From NCBI RefSeq assembly GCF_023898315.1, contig NC_064614.1:383035348-383099347 (forward strand): a stretch of DNA of 64,000 nt, given 5' to 3'. The notes below the pieces were generated by a model. That model saw nothing but the letters and a program-made list of their open reading frames with translations, ran no database searches and was not told the DNA's origin. Each line of letters begins with the position of its first letter. Position 1 is the stretch's first letter. Positions 22,742 through 34,420 of this stretch are shown here, piece after piece. A program made the translations under genes and the position numbers. Origin of the DNA: Schistocerca nitens (Eukaryota; Arthropoda; Insecta; Orthoptera; Acrididae).

Positions 22742-23339
22742 AAAATTGTAGTGATACTAGTGCTATCAAAGGGAAAAAGAGCAACAGCTGCGAAATTTGC
22801 ATTGCGTACAGCAGCTAACAAACCCATACACAACACGAAACAGTGTAATACCATGAAATACATCAAAATGGACAAATTCAGTACAACAAAAAATTAAAAA
22901 AATTAACTTACCACACGCAAATTCCTCGGCAAACAACCAAAGCTCGCTTAGAAGGGCATCAACAAAAATCAAATACCCACATACACAAAAACACAACATT
23001 ACGAAAACACCCACACACCCACATCAACGAAATTAAGTAAAAAAATATCCACAGAAGAAAATTACATAATATAAGAAAATCCAAATCAATATTTTAACTG
23101 TCTTAACCAACCCCACCCTTCTCCTTAATTATCAGTTACCCTCCATCCCAATCTGAAATTAACCAAAACATTTTGGTAAATACATTTGCCCAACACGTTT
23201 AAGGAAACACTTAAATGGGCAATATGTATCGGGTACACCACTCCTCCATCAACATTCATCTAAGTGACTCCTCGTTTTTCCCTCCTGAAGCGACACCACC
23301 GTTTAAGATGGGAAAAAGTTAGCTTCAGTGCAATATTTC

Positions 23340-24150
23340 TGAGCGCAAAAGCTACAGCCAGATGTGGGCCTGTTGATAGTAAGTTATGCTACCAGCGGTT
23401 GCGAAGTAGAATAATGGAGGCCACAGGGCTGTACACTCGCTGAAAAGAGTAAATGCAGCGGTTTACATGGCGCAAGGTACAGGTGGAAGGGGCCCACTGG
23501 CCCAACCCAGACGTTATGAGTACATGACTTGGAGCGGCACGTTAGCAAAACAGAGGCGCACAGCGAAGAATAAATAGGCACTGGTTCACTAACAAGGGAT
23601 TCAAGTGTAACAGCTCTCCTGGATGGCAGGGTATGTCACACCACCAGCTACACGCAGCAGCAGATGGGGTGCCAGCATTCCAGTCCATGGCAGGTCGCTG
23701 GTTTTGACACCCTGAGGCCAACGCAGTGTCTGCAGCCAGCCAGTGGCAGTCCATGCCACGGCTCGCTACTGCGGGCAGTCTTGTTGGCTCCCAACACACA
23801 CCGGAGACATCCCGAGGCAAGGGCCGCAGATTTGGACGCCGAATCGCGGGCACTTGTAGTTGCGCAATCTTAGCCACACCAGCGAGGAAGCATGCTGCGC
23901 GCCGCCTTGCAGCTCCCAAAGGGCGGCGCTGAGGTGGTGTAGACAGACACCACTCAGTCAACTGCCAGCGCATCCTGACGTCGTCGCAACTCCGCGGCCG
24001 TACAAGGCCGACACACCGCAGGGCGTTGCAGGTGTCGCTGAGGCAGCCATTCCGCATCAAGCTATTTTGCAGACAGTGAAGTGGTGTCCCCAGCATTACG
24101 GGACCTGGTGATGCAGACTGAGAGGAATGGGCCACTGTAGCTGGAAATAA
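23340..24150. other. GC-rich insert of unknown type within Merlin
   Basis: Composition changes sharply from the AT-rich Merlin sequence to about 800 bp rich in G, C and CpG. Long open frames exist on both strands (the longest, 23542-24258 minus, overlaps the transposase end), but they are rich in Arg, Pro, Cys and Trp with no motif, as expected from GC-rich DNA without stops. It resembles a solo LTR or an untranslated TE segment (an AATAAAT lies at 23567). I could not find its ends. Confidence 0.4.
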
Positions 24151-24245
24151 TAAATCACTTGGCAAACTCGGATGAATTTTAATACGGCGCATCTTGACAG
24201 TTTCCATCCTCATCCGACATTCCTCTACACTCCCTTCAACAGATT

Positions 24246-25144
24246 TTATGGCTGACATTCTATACTATTGGTAGAAGCCCCAGTTGAGGAAGATCTGAAT
24301 TCAATATTACGATTAACAACAAGATGCTGAAAGCCCCTATTCCCCAAACACCTATATAAAGAAAAACCATCAGAAATAACTACGGAACCCCCTGCAACAT
24401 GATTTTCAATTAATTTCTCCAGAACTTCCTTCGTTCGATTAGGAACTACTTTAAAAACTACATCGTCACATTCTGGACCTGAAATTACAGCCCCCAAACC
24501 CATAATATTACCGCAAGTTCCCCCCTGTTGTACTTCGTTTTGCCAAAATGTGACTCATCGATTTCGACTATAGCCCCCCCCCCCCCCAAAGGCCCCTATG
24601 CTATATATATTCCTCACAAACTTCCCTACAAAACGAGTACCAGTCTACAACAGTACACTCACTCAAACGACATTCATGCACACACAGGATACCTCAAACT
24701 TCAACAGTATGTAATTTTTATTATATCCCTCAAGGTCAGCTTAGATTTCTCGAACTATGTTCCTCGTCTAATGGAGCGCAACAGCTGATCCTTGCTACAC
24801 CTCCATATGAATAAGTCATGAGTACGACGAGCAGACACATTTATCAGGTGCATATGTTTGCCGCATTCGCGACGTCGAACGTAATCGGCAACAAGACCAG
24901 AGATTTGTAAAAATCGAATGGTTGCCATCACGTCTACGCCCATAGCCTCCTTTAAGTCATCCATATTCATTGGAAGACAGAAATATATACCTACAAGCGA
25001 AAATGAAAAAGTAAAAGTTCTTCTAAAATAAAAAAAACTGTTCGTCCAAATTATCTCAAACTCACTGAGAATGAAACTAAGTACTGAATGAATTGAAAAC
25101 AACCAATTATTTAAATCAATGCACACGAAAAAAATTTCACCCAA
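24246..25144 (-). pseudogene. Merlin (IS1595/ISXO2-like) transposase
   Basis: From the N terminus: VMATIRFLQISGLVADYVRR then RECGKHM and FIWRCSKDQLLRSIRRGT (25144-24755), the zinc-ribbon-like lead of this family (CxxC...WRC...C...S.R.G). Next VEIDESHFGKTKYNRG (24573-24525) carries the first catalytic Asp. Then GAVISGPECDDVVFKVV, SVVISDGFSLYRCL (second Asp), HLVVNRNIEF and GASTNSIE (third acidic residue), ending at 24246. A C-run on the plus strand (24576-24588) and frameshifts separate the blocks. All three catalytic acids can still be seen. The enzyme would cut the element's ends and paste them into 8-9 bp staggered sites. The minus strand continues as MSAIKSVEGSVEECR, possibly the eroded C-terminus. 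Confidence 0.8.
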
Positions 25145-25331
25145 TGTCTAGCGCTGTCTTTTAAAACGACATTCATTTTTTTCAATGTACAACGATGGCG
25201 CTTATCCACAGCGGACAACCCATTTATTATGTATGGCTCGAAAGTAAACACATAATATCTATGAGTAACCTGTGACATCATTGGTCAAAGGGGACGGGTT
25301 GTATCCTGTTCTCCAGTAGACCCGAAATATC

Positions 25332-26482
25332 TCACAGAGAACTGCAAGTGGGAAGAGCACAAATACAGAGAGATAAGACAAGGCACATTGCAGTTTTGTA
25401 GCTGTTGCAAATTGATACTCGTGTGGAATGTTTATTGCAAACAAATCTCTAACACACTTTCGTAACACACAGGCCAGTTACTGTTAATGCACTGGTGCCT
25501 GTGCAGCGGCGAATTCTGTTTTAAATTACGTTTTAAAATAAGTGTACTACTTTCAATGTCCGGAGCGGACTTGGTCAACTCAGTTTCTAAAAAAAATCTT
25601 TACTCGGAAGTCCCGAAACGCCGTTCCGGCGAGTTCCGGCGAGTTCCGGCTCAAATGAGGCCCTGTGCTCCAACACTATTTTGTTCACATTTTGACGATC
25701 CCCCTACGTTCTGAAAGAATCTCGCCCGTGATGCTTAGAACTTTTCGTGCTGCTTTCAAACATCAGTCAATCTATGCAGTGATCATTTGTGTTGCGTTGC
25801 AGTACCAGTTACGCCGTGTATGTTTCATTGTTGTTATTATCGCTTTCTTTTGCACTAAGTTGAGTTTCTAATATTACTAGATGGGTGAGGAAAGTTTTCC
25901 TGGCACATTATCTATTACTTTTTCAACACCTCAAGGGCATGTAACGTTATCATATTAAGTTTAATAAGTACCATATTTTAAATGTCAGTCTTGTCTTACT
26001 CATGAAATATCTGTATCATAACCAGCTTACTTTAGTGTCTAATTTGGTAGAAAAATATACAACGCACCAATATCAATGACACTGCAAAGAAAGTGAATCC
26101 ACAAAATATCACTTGTATTCATCAAATCTCCAATATACCAGTCTTGTTGCACGACAAGAAAATGGTGTGTGTGTGTGTGTGTGTTTTGCTTGCACTGAAT
26201 AAGATGGCACAAATAGGCCTATCCTTCCAGCGCACCGTTGTTCATCCGCCTTCTGCACCTCGCACCACCACACCGCAGCGACCTTAAACTGAACAATGTA
26301 TAAACTATGGCCTGCTTTGAGGTTGCAGGTCATGAAGGAGACCGTAAAACAATTTGGGTTTGCTGGACCTGTTTTAAATATTAATTTAAAAAATATCATT
26401 TGTTTAATTAACGTTTTTAACCCTACAGTTTTGAACAGTTTCCAAAAATTCTCAATATTAATTTTATTCATTTTATTCTTAG
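25332..26482. other. Right part of the hAT intron
   Basis: Sequence between Merlin and the second hAT exon. Contains a short GC-rich tandem repeat (25621-25650), a GT run (26165-26183) and a long pyrimidine-containing stretch ending TTTTATTCTTAG at 26482. No gene is recognised. The frame at 26109-26471 minus has no motif. Confidence 0.4.
25621..25650. repeat. Three copies of a 10-bp unit (GAGTTCCGGC)
   Basis: Three adjacent units, the first reading CCGTTCCGGC and the next two GAGTTCCGGC. A small CpG-rich minisatellite in AT-rich surroundings. Confidence 0.9.
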
Positions 26483-28720
26483 ATTCATCTGGAACACATT
26501 GTCTGCCAGAGGTTCGGGAAATAAAAGAAATCCATGCCGAAGACTTTTGTAAGTCTGACGAATTTTATAATATATCTTCGTCAGATAGAGGAAATTTTGG
26601 AGGCAGCCTTACTGAATTCGAACGAAAAATAATTTTTAAATTGGGCTCATTTAAGCCGCAAAGACCCTTTCCAAAGGATCCAGAAACAAAGCTATGTTTT
26701 TCAGCCTGTCATTACTCATATTTCAATAAGGCTGGTATAAAAATTTCAAGGCCATGGCTATGTTATTCGTAAATTTTATACAAAATATATTGTGACTACT
26801 GTTGGTTGCTTGCACATGGTCAAAGCAAATCAACCTCCTCCGAAATGGTTAATGGTGTTTCAGTTAGAAGTAGTTTTACACCATGTATATCTGACCATGA
26901 AAGCTCACAGCAGCATACTAACGCGGCTCTATTGTTAATAATTGGTTACAAGGTAATACCATCGATACTTTACAGCAAAGTGAAATCAGCAGTAAAATTG
27001 CTGTCTGGCAGGATGTGTTGCATCGTGTTACTAATGTCATAATTACTTTAGCTTCATGCAATTTACCTTTAAGAGGACGTAGTTCTGAGACTGAAAATTT
27101 CATGTCTATTTTACGTTTACTATCAAATTACGGTCGTATTTTAAAATAACTTCTTTTAAAGCCAAAAAGGTGACATAAATTACTTAAGCCCTAATATTCA
27201 AAACGAGATTGTTAATTTACTTGCTACCACAGTTAGAGAAAATATTGTTTTAGAAATTAAAAAAGCTCCTACTCTGGCATTTTTTGGATACAGCTCAAGA
27301 CATGTAAAAAACTGATCAACTTTCTGTAGTTTTTCAGTAAGTCTCGATAGCAAAAAATGATGATCATGTGCCTAAAATAAAAATTGCGAGTCCTTTTTGC
27401 GATTTATACCAGTAGCTGATTGTAGTGCAGAAGAGCTTAAAACTGAAATTTTTAATACTGTAAAAGAATATGGAACTGATTTGTCCAAATCTAGAGGACA
27501 GAGTTACGATGGAGCAAATGTTATGTCAGGTGTGTATGCGGGATTACAAGTCATTATAAAAGAACATGGGCCAAATGCCGATTATATTCACTGTACGGCA
27601 AACGCTATAAATTTAATTTTAAATGATGCTGCGAAACGTGTTCCTGAAGTATCAGTTTTTTTCAATAATTTGGAATAATATGTACTTTTTTTTGCAATAG
27701 TATAAAACGCTGGTCAATGCTGAATAACGATAAATACTTAAAATATCAAATTACCCTTAAGAAGGTGTCCTACGAGACGGGCTTCAAGACACAACACTTT
27801 ATCGGCTATAAAGAAAAATTATCATTACTAATGAAAATTTTGTACCAGGTAAATTTAATTTCCAATAAAAAGACGTGTCAAGAATGTAAAAGTATAATTA
27901 ATATTTTAGAGAACTACAATTTTATAGTGCTTTTCGTCTTTTTTTAATTCATTATTTGAAATCATTAATCCAGTTTCTAAGGCTCTACATGATAAAAATA
28001 ATGACTTACAGAAAGCTATTATTTTACTAAGTAATGTTGTGAATAGACTGAGCGAAATAAAGAATTAAAATTCATTCGAAGGTTTGCTAAACGAGTCCAG
28101 AGAACCAGCAAAGGAGTGGGGGTTAACAACTGTTTTCAAAAATAAAAGACGGAAGGTGAAGCGATATGGTGATGAGTTATAAGTAGATGAGAGAATTTCA
28201 GACCCGGAATCGTCCTTCAAAGTCAATGTGTACTATTGCTGTTTAGATATATTAATTTCTCAAAACAAACAAAGATTTCAAAGCTTCTGTGACCTTAGCA
28301 TTGCAACCAGAGAAATTTGTATCATTTTCAAATGAAATAGTAAAAAAATACAGCAAAGACATGTCAGTTGACCTGTATGAACAATTAATTTCTTTGAAAA
28401 CGTGCTTAAAAACTGAAATTCAGAAAATACATTCCGTTAAGGAACTATGGAATTATTACTGATTAAATTCAATAGCGTTTCATCCAGTTTTCCGGAGGTA
28501 ATAACAGAATGTTTCCTATTTTTGACGCTTCCTGTAACAACTGCAACAGCTGAAAGAAGCTTTCCGAAATTAAAACTGATTAAAACCTATCTTAGGACTT
28601 CTATGGGCTAAGAACGGTTTTCAGACTTGTCAGTGCTGTCTGTAGAGGCAGAACTAATCGAAAAACTAAAACCGTCTCCAGCTATGCATGATTTAATAAG
28701 TAAGTTTGACTAAAAAAAGG
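26483..28720 (+). pseudogene. hAT transposase, main coding region (exon 2)
   Basis: Continues the transposase begun at 17030. Visible in order: IIFKLGSFKPQRPFPKDPET (26630-26690, the start of the TTF-type zinc-finger domain), VLHRVTNVIITLASCNLPLR followed by GRSSETENFMSILRLLSNYG (27017-27140), the catalytic-core block SRGQSYDGANVMSGVYAGLQ with YIHCTANAINLIL (27490-27620), and the C-terminal dimerisation segment PVTTATAERSFPKLKLIKTY and LRTSMG...ERFSDLSVLSVEAEL (28525-28660). A stop interrupts that last segment, and there are several further frameshifts between 26772 and 28500. Known of the family: the C-terminal block holds the third catalytic residue and the dimer interface. Confidence 0.8.
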
Positions 28721-28967
28721 CGAGAAAGGAATATATTTGAATTTCTTTGCTAACTTGGTTCCAAGAAACATTAGTTGTAAATAATTACTTACCTATGTAA
28801 TCTTTACTTAATCAATAAACATTTATTTTATTCAAAATGAGAGTTTTTGTTTCTTTTGTGAAAAATATTTACCCTCCATTTGAGCTTCGCCACAGTCGGG
28901 TAAAAGGGCTCCGCGACAAATTTTGGTATAGGGCCCGTCTAAGGCAAGCCACGCCACTGGTTTAACA

Positions 28968-29725
28968 AGCCATAGACAATGAGATCTTTAGAAAAGGAGT
29001 ACTGCTGACATAGAGTAACGAATGACTAAAATCTCTTTCATCCACTTCGCAAGCCTCCAACATTGTGTGATCTATCCAACTCAAAATACGTGGCTGGAGA
29101 CTTCGCGAATTCTGCGGTGTAAACCTGGAGCGGAAATTGGAAAAAGTAAAAAAATTAATGTTTATTTGCATTATTATTCATTAATTTATAAATAGCAACG
29201 TATTATGAATCAATAGTATAAACTTTTGTATCGCTTGCGCCTCCTTTATGCACAGTATATTTTCAAGGTACGTTATCTTATGTCTGGGTAATTCCTTAAC
29301 AAGCTAGAGGCTCAGCATCAGAGTTGAGGCATTCAGTGAATATTTCTCACATGTTAGACGAAATGCAACTGGCATTGCTTTACCTCTGCACAAATGCAAT
29401 TTTTTTTTAATTTGCGACCCCCTCCTAATATCCATCTGCTGTGTAACATAAAAACTGTGCGTATTTGTGTCGTATTTTCAGTGAAATTGTGCAGTAAGAA
29501 AATTTGCTAAAATCATAAGTGTTCTGAAAAAGCCTTAATCCACCCACTGTAAAGTTTAATTTTTTTCAGCCTCAATATCAAAAGTCGTTTTGACGTCTTC
29601 CTGGCACGACTCGGAAGTTACGTGAAGTGGCGTTTCCGATAATCTAAAATATGTCCAGGATCATGTCTCACAGGGTATGTTTTAAGAAGAAATCTGTCGT
29701 CAACTACAATAACGTATACAACTTA
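28968..29725. other. No gene recognised
   Basis: AT-rich flank of the hAT insertion; it continues, across the insertion, the sequence before 16746. No motif or element end seen. Confidence 0.35.
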
Positions 29726-30352
29726 CACTGATGAGTAAAAAAATTGCAATTACTTACTTAATAATATTTCACCTTTGGAATACAGTACAGGAGTGATTAT
29801 GCGTGACATGCAACCAAAAAGTTCTTGGCAGGTTTCTGAAGGTCTATGGCACATATATAGCATTTCCCATAAGTTACTAGCTGGTGGTTAGTGAGCATGG
29901 AGAGGGTGCCCGATAGCGTCCAAGATATGTTTCATCGTGTCCAGATCGAGGGAATTTAGTGTCCAAGACATCAACGTAAGTTCACTGTCGTGCTTCTCAA
30001 AGCAATGTAGCACGATTTTGAACTTGTATCGTGGATAGTTATCGCAGCTGAGGAAGACACTAAGCTTGAAGGGATGCAGGGGTATGCAATAATCTTCACA
30101 TATTCCACAGCTGCCACGGGGCCTTCTATTGCTTCCACTGCTCCCATGGGAGCCCAGGTCAATGTCACCCACAGGATAATACTGCCCTGCGCCGCAACAG
30201 CCTGCCTACATGGCGTAGTGTATGTTTCGAGGAGCCTGCGTGGTGGCTTCCCAAGGCACGACCACACCCCTGTGTAACAAGAAACGTGATTCAATGGACC
30301 ATTAATTCACTGTCCAGTCTCGAAGATCCTGTGCACACTGCAATCGTAATTG

Positions 30353-30620
30353 ACAAAAACTGAAATATACGGGTGGCATTTTTGGCCAGGAGACGAACCT
30401 GTGATGTGTTTGGCCACCTAGAGCAAGTCTTTTCATTGGATACCTCTTTGACTATGTGCACATCGATGAGATGATGACAATACACACACACACACACACA
30501 CCCAGTCCCGAGCGGAGAAATTTGCCAATCTAGCCAAGGATCGAACCCAGGGTCCCATGAGCAAGAGACAGTAAAGTGAACCACAAGACCACAAGCTGCT
30601 GAGTGTAATATAACATGGGA
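30353..30620 (-). repeat. tRNA-derived SINE, family 3, in Tc1
   Basis: Minus-strand copy. The complement reads a tRNA-like head with A-box region GTGGTCTTGTGGTTCAC and B box GGGTTCGATCC, followed by CCGCTCGGGACTGGGTGTGT, a GT run (30481-30501 as CA) and GTCATCATCTCATCGATGTG. This is a third family, distinct from those at 5371 and 22541. Exact ends are uncertain by some tens of bases; the Tc1 sequence resumes at about 30620. Confidence 0.7.
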
Positions 30621-31004
30621 ACATATAGGGGTTATTGGTAACAAAGCCCAGTGTTCAGCAATGTGCGCTAAATGTTGTGCTCCAAACCACTTGTGCCTGC
30701 ACCGGTACTGTTCTCTGCCGATAGATGAGTCGCCACAGGTCGCTGCCTGTCTTGCTGTACTGAGTGGACAAATATCTGACCACCACATTCTGTAATGAGT
30801 TGCGAACGCCTAACAGCTTGTCACCTACCCTTGGTTTCACCGTCCTTCAACCACTTGTCATAGATACTCAAGACAGTAGCTTGCAAACAGCCGACCAACT
30901 TCGCCTCTGCTGAGATGCTCGCTCCTAAGCATCGGACCGCAAGAAATTGCCCTTTGGCACATCCTCGCTCATTACGAAAAGTACAACTGCATTGGGTTTC
31001 AAGC

Positions 31005-31860
31005 GAAATTAATGACTCCACTGAGGGTTTTTTGGCAGGTACGATACAACATGTTATCTTGGATGGAGAGTCATTGTCAGATGCAGAAGTAACTTCGGGT
31101 GTGCCCCAGGAAAGTGTTCTGGGACCAATACTGTTCATGTCATGTATTAATGACCTTGCAGAAAATATTAATAGTAACCTCAGACTTATTGCAGGTGATT
31201 TTTTTATCTATAATAAAGAACTGCATAAATATTCAGTCAGATCTTGATGAGATTTCAAAGTGGTGTAAAGACTGGGAACTTGCTTTAAATGTTCAGAAAT
31301 GTAATACCGTACACTTCACTAAACTGAAAAATGTAGTACCCCTCACTTACAATATCAATGAGCCACAGTTGGAATTGGTCAACCCATATGAATACAGGGT
31401 GTAACACTTTGTAGAGAGATAAAATGGAATGACCGTAAGGGCTCTTTAGTGGGTAAAAGACTTCGTTTTATCGGGAGAATGCTGGGAAGTCCATCTCCAA
31501 AGGCGATTGCTTGCACATTATTCGTGTGACCCTTCCTAGAAGGTTGCTCAAGTGTGTGAGATGCATACAAAGTAGGACTTGCAGGGGATATTGAATGTAT
31601 ACAGAGATGGGCAGCACGAATGGTCGCGGGTTTGTTTGACCCATGGGAGATTGTCACAGAGATGCTGAAGAAACTGAACTGGCAGACTTTTGAAGATAGA
31701 CATAAACTATCACGAGAAAGCCTACTTACAAAGTTTCAAGAACCAGCTTTAAATGATGACACTAGGAATGCACTACAGCAGGACAAATCCTTAGCAGTGC
31801 ACTTCACAATGGTTTGCAGTGTAGATGTAAATGTAGGTGTAGAAAGACGTTATGTTGGTT
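31005..31860 (+). pseudogene. CR1-like LINE RT fragment, in Tc1
   Basis: Plus-strand frames give VILDGESLSDAEVTSGVPQE, SVLGPILFMSCINDL, the catalytic box degraded to LIAGDFFIYN, LDEISKWCKDWELALNVQKC, and further on IQRWAARMVAG-like and LNWQTFEDR segments (31600-31700). The 3' end (TGTAGATGTAAATGTAGGTG, about 31821) matches the GTAGAT-rich tail of CR1-like copies. 5'-truncated. The loss of the Asp-Asp pair and several shifts show it is dead. Confidence 0.75.
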
Positions 31861-31966
31861 GGTTTCCTATTCTGTGGCCTACATCATCGCTAGAACGCTT
31901 TACTTTCCCTAGGCGGCATTCAGTCTCGCGCCGGGTAGTGGTGATAATGTTTGCCTCATCACGGTA

Positions 31967-33215
31967 AGTATTTGCGTATCTGTGTTTGGTAGGATTGAGT
32001 TGATGGAATACTCTTCGAATTGGTAACAATTCTCCAACACTACTTATCCTGTCCGCCGCGACATGAACAGGAATTTATCCGATCACTGTCATGTCACGAC
32101 TATGCATGAATCGACCTCTCTGTATGAGATTAGAACCGACGGAGTCACGGGTTTGATAAGTTACAGTTGTATACGAATCGACCTTTAAGGAATGAATGGA
32201 AAATCCAATACGGATGTTAGACTAGGATTTGAGTCCCACTCTTAAGAATACTCGTCTTTGTGCTAATGACTGTGACGTTTACCTCGACATTACTTTAAGG
32301 AGGACTGTGGACTTAATATAATCACAAAGTTTCATATAAAATATTCGTAATAAATATCTGAAATTTTTATTTGTTGCTTCTTCGGTATAAAGCTACCACA
32401 GAAGTGACAACTGGCTTATATGAAGGTGTAGCTGCAACTAAAACCTTATGAGAATACACTATATTAATTCACATAATTCAACAATGTGCCATATTACACA
32501 ATCTATATCACAAAATGCAGTGTGTTATTCTCTAAAAGTCCTGGGTTAAACGAATATATTTCATTAAAAGTGTCTCAGGCATCTGAAGACGATAAATGAA
32601 TGTGTGGCAACTCTGTGACAATAAGCAATATCACTGGCAGTCGACTGAGACCACATAGTTCTGTTGTACCAACTTTGTTATAATATATCCAGATACATCT
32701 CATCTATAGTATAGCACTACACTGGTGATCTACGACGACAATGTTCACGTTCGTTTAGGGACACCTATGCTTGTACAGTTACAATGCTGCCATCACGCCC
32801 CCATTGTGCTGCACATTTCGTACATCAGGACAGAAGTTCTCATGGTACGACATCCGGTGTTATGGACATCATCCACCGTGTACCTCGAGTTATCAAAAGT
32901 GGTAGTGACACTTTCACGGCAGTGCTCCCACAGTGAACAACGGTGCTGAACAGTGGGCAGCATCGGACAACCTACTCTGTTATTTTGCAATGGACTCCAC
33001 TCTGCTCGCAGACTAGGCTACTTTCGAACCACACAAATCCAACCAGTCGGATTCGCGTTTGCTTGTTTTGGCCACACCTGAATTCATTCACTCTCCGCCT
33101 CAAGCAGCCAGCTGCTTTGAGTTTTGAGTCGCCTATTGTGCATCAAATCACGCTATGTATGGAACCAAATTGCACAGCTGTTCCTCCTCTGTGGATGCCA
33201 CCATGGCAACCTCCT
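31967..33215. other. No gene recognised
   Basis: Sequence between the Tc1 element and the Gypsy gag remnant. Open frames near 32725-33000 have no motif. The missing 5' LTR of the Gypsy element would be expected here, but I do not see a copy of any 3' segment. Confidence 0.3.
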
Positions 33216-33219
33216 GAAC

Positions 33220-34420
33220 TGAGGACACATCTTAAGCTGCCACCTTTCGGTTGGATCAACCAAGCCTGTAGTTTCCATCATGAGGAAAATTTTTGGTTCA
33301 AGTAACGTCATCAGTGAGAGCACAAAATTCGTCACACTACTTAGTCGGATGGGTGATCACGTGGATACGATCAGCTATGTCATCCTCGCCCCACACTCGT
33401 CCAAAAAAATATGAGGCTACTAAAATAGCACTCCTCCACCACCTCTCCCTCACATGGAAAAACAGTTACACCACATCATATGCGATGAAGATTTAAAGAA
33501 CGGAGTGTGTTGCAGCTATGACATCAGTTACACAATGAAATAGATTTGCCTGCCTGACTGCACACTATGGACATTATGAGTTGTCAAGCTACCTCTGTAA
33601 GTTCAACAGATTATGGTTGTCCACAAGTAAGAGCCGCTAATGCATGGTTTAAACTTGCGAACAGAATATTTTCCATCGTTCTACACTGACAAGGTATTAA
33701 TAAAGCAGACAACAGTAGTGTCGAGTGTGACTTGTAACCACAGTGGGGGCACAACCAACCTCCCACCTCCCATGAGTCGAAGCGATCTCGCCTGACTGCT
33801 GCCAAATTGATGCCACTGAGACCAGCCAGAGCGACGACCTATGCGCCATCGCAACGAACCTTCATCCACCCACCAACAGTGCCACACATCTGCTGCACAG
33901 AACCGCTTATACTGGTACGTCAGACAATTAGGTGAACCTGCTCGCAACTTTCATTCACCATGCAACTACTCAGACTCAATGCACTGTCTGCAGAAGGCAT
34001 ATCGAACAGTGTAGGATATCTAAGCTGCCTTTTCACTCGAAACGATGACACTGGGTCTTTCTCACCTCGCTCTCTTCATGAGAACAGGCTCTTCATTCTA
34101 GAATGCATCAGTGACCAATGCTTCCTTGTTGACTCTGGCTTGAAAGTCAATGCTTCATCACCCCCCTCTCCATCTCTGACACCTGCCTGCTCAGCCACCA
34201 AACTTCGAGCAGCAAATGATTCCATAATCCTAGTCTATGGATCTCATACTTGAACAATGGATCTGCATTTTGATGACTTTTTGTACGGATGTATTAATGC
34301 AGATGTTAGCGAGTCAGTACTCGGTGCAGACCTCCTTTAAAACTTCCACTTATTTCCTAATCTACCTGGCGGCATTTCGATTGGCACTACTAGCAGACAT
34401 TCTGTCACTGGTGTTGTTGG
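33220..34420 (+). pseudogene. Gypsy gag start and protease remnant
   Basis: Gag: LKLPPFGWINQ...FHHEENFWFK, the conserved 'LPPFWxxxPxxWFxQVEAQF' opening, followed by shifted frames. Protease: ECISDQCFLVDSGLKVNASS has the active-site Asp (usually LVDTG, here LVDSG). TKLRAANDSIILVYGS and DVSESVLGADLL are the flap and end segments of Gypsy protease. A Thr-to-Ser change at the active site is conservative, but stops either side rule out function. Confidence 0.7.

Larger units (their letters stand above)
21683..25323 (-). mobile_element. Merlin DNA transposon with complete ends
   Basis: Inverted ends: left GGGACTACTGAAGGACAGGA, complement of right GGGTCTACTGGAGAACAGGA. Similarity extends inward through TACAACC...TTTGACCAATGA. 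Flanks GAAATATT (21675-21682) and GAAATATC (25324-25331) form an 8-bp duplication with one mismatch, within the 8-9 bp Merlin range. The minus strand codes an IS1595/Merlin-type transposase (24246-25144). Five palindromic repeats (21940-22490), a SINE (22541-22741) and a GC-rich insert (about 23340-24150) fill the rest. Merlin elements are eukaryotic relatives of bacterial IS1016/IS1595. Frameshifts make this copy inactive. Confidence 0.8.
16754..28959 (+). mobile_element. hAT DNA transposon (ZMYM1-like), 12.2 kb, with nested insertions
   Basis: The ends are inverted: left CAGGGGCATAGCTAC, right (complement) CAGTGGCGTGGCTTG. They are flanked by GCTTAACA (16746-16753) and GTTTAACA (28960-28967), an 8-bp target duplication with one mismatch; 8 bp is the hAT length. 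Inside, an N-terminal exon (17030-17249) and a second coding region (26483-28720) belong to the same transposase type. The 9.2 kb between them starts GTGAGT and ends in a pyrimidine tract plus TTAG, with matching codon phase. A pogo element (with a mariner inside) and a Merlin element (with a SINE inside) fill most of it. The second coding region has stops and frameshifts, so the element is dead. Confidence 0.8.
29726..31964 (-). mobile_element. Tc1-like element split by a SINE and a CR1 piece
   Basis: Ends: left TA|CACTGATGAGTAAAAAAATT; right complement TA|CCGTGATGAGGCAAACATTA. TA flanks at 29724-29725 and 31965-31966. I recognise the order of blocks from a common Schistocerca Tc1 family. 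On the minus strand an N-terminal helix-turn-helix (SISAEAKLVGCLQATVLSIY near 30900) and the C-terminal end (LMSWTLNSLDLDTMKHILDA near 29960) survive. The DDE core is decayed. A SINE (about 30353-30620) and a plus-strand CR1 fragment (about 31005-31860) interrupt it. The last 100 bases (31865-31964) resume the Tc1 sequence. Confidence 0.75.

Noticed and set aside
23542-24258. A 238-codon minus-strand open frame as a real gene
   Set aside because: It lies in a GC-rich block with open frames on both strands, has no motif, and its start overlaps the Merlin transposase end.
31961-31970. Strong splice-donor sequence (CGGTAAGT) after an open frame, suggesting a first exon
   Set aside because: It is the right end of a Tc1 element plus its TA duplication, not a gene boundary.
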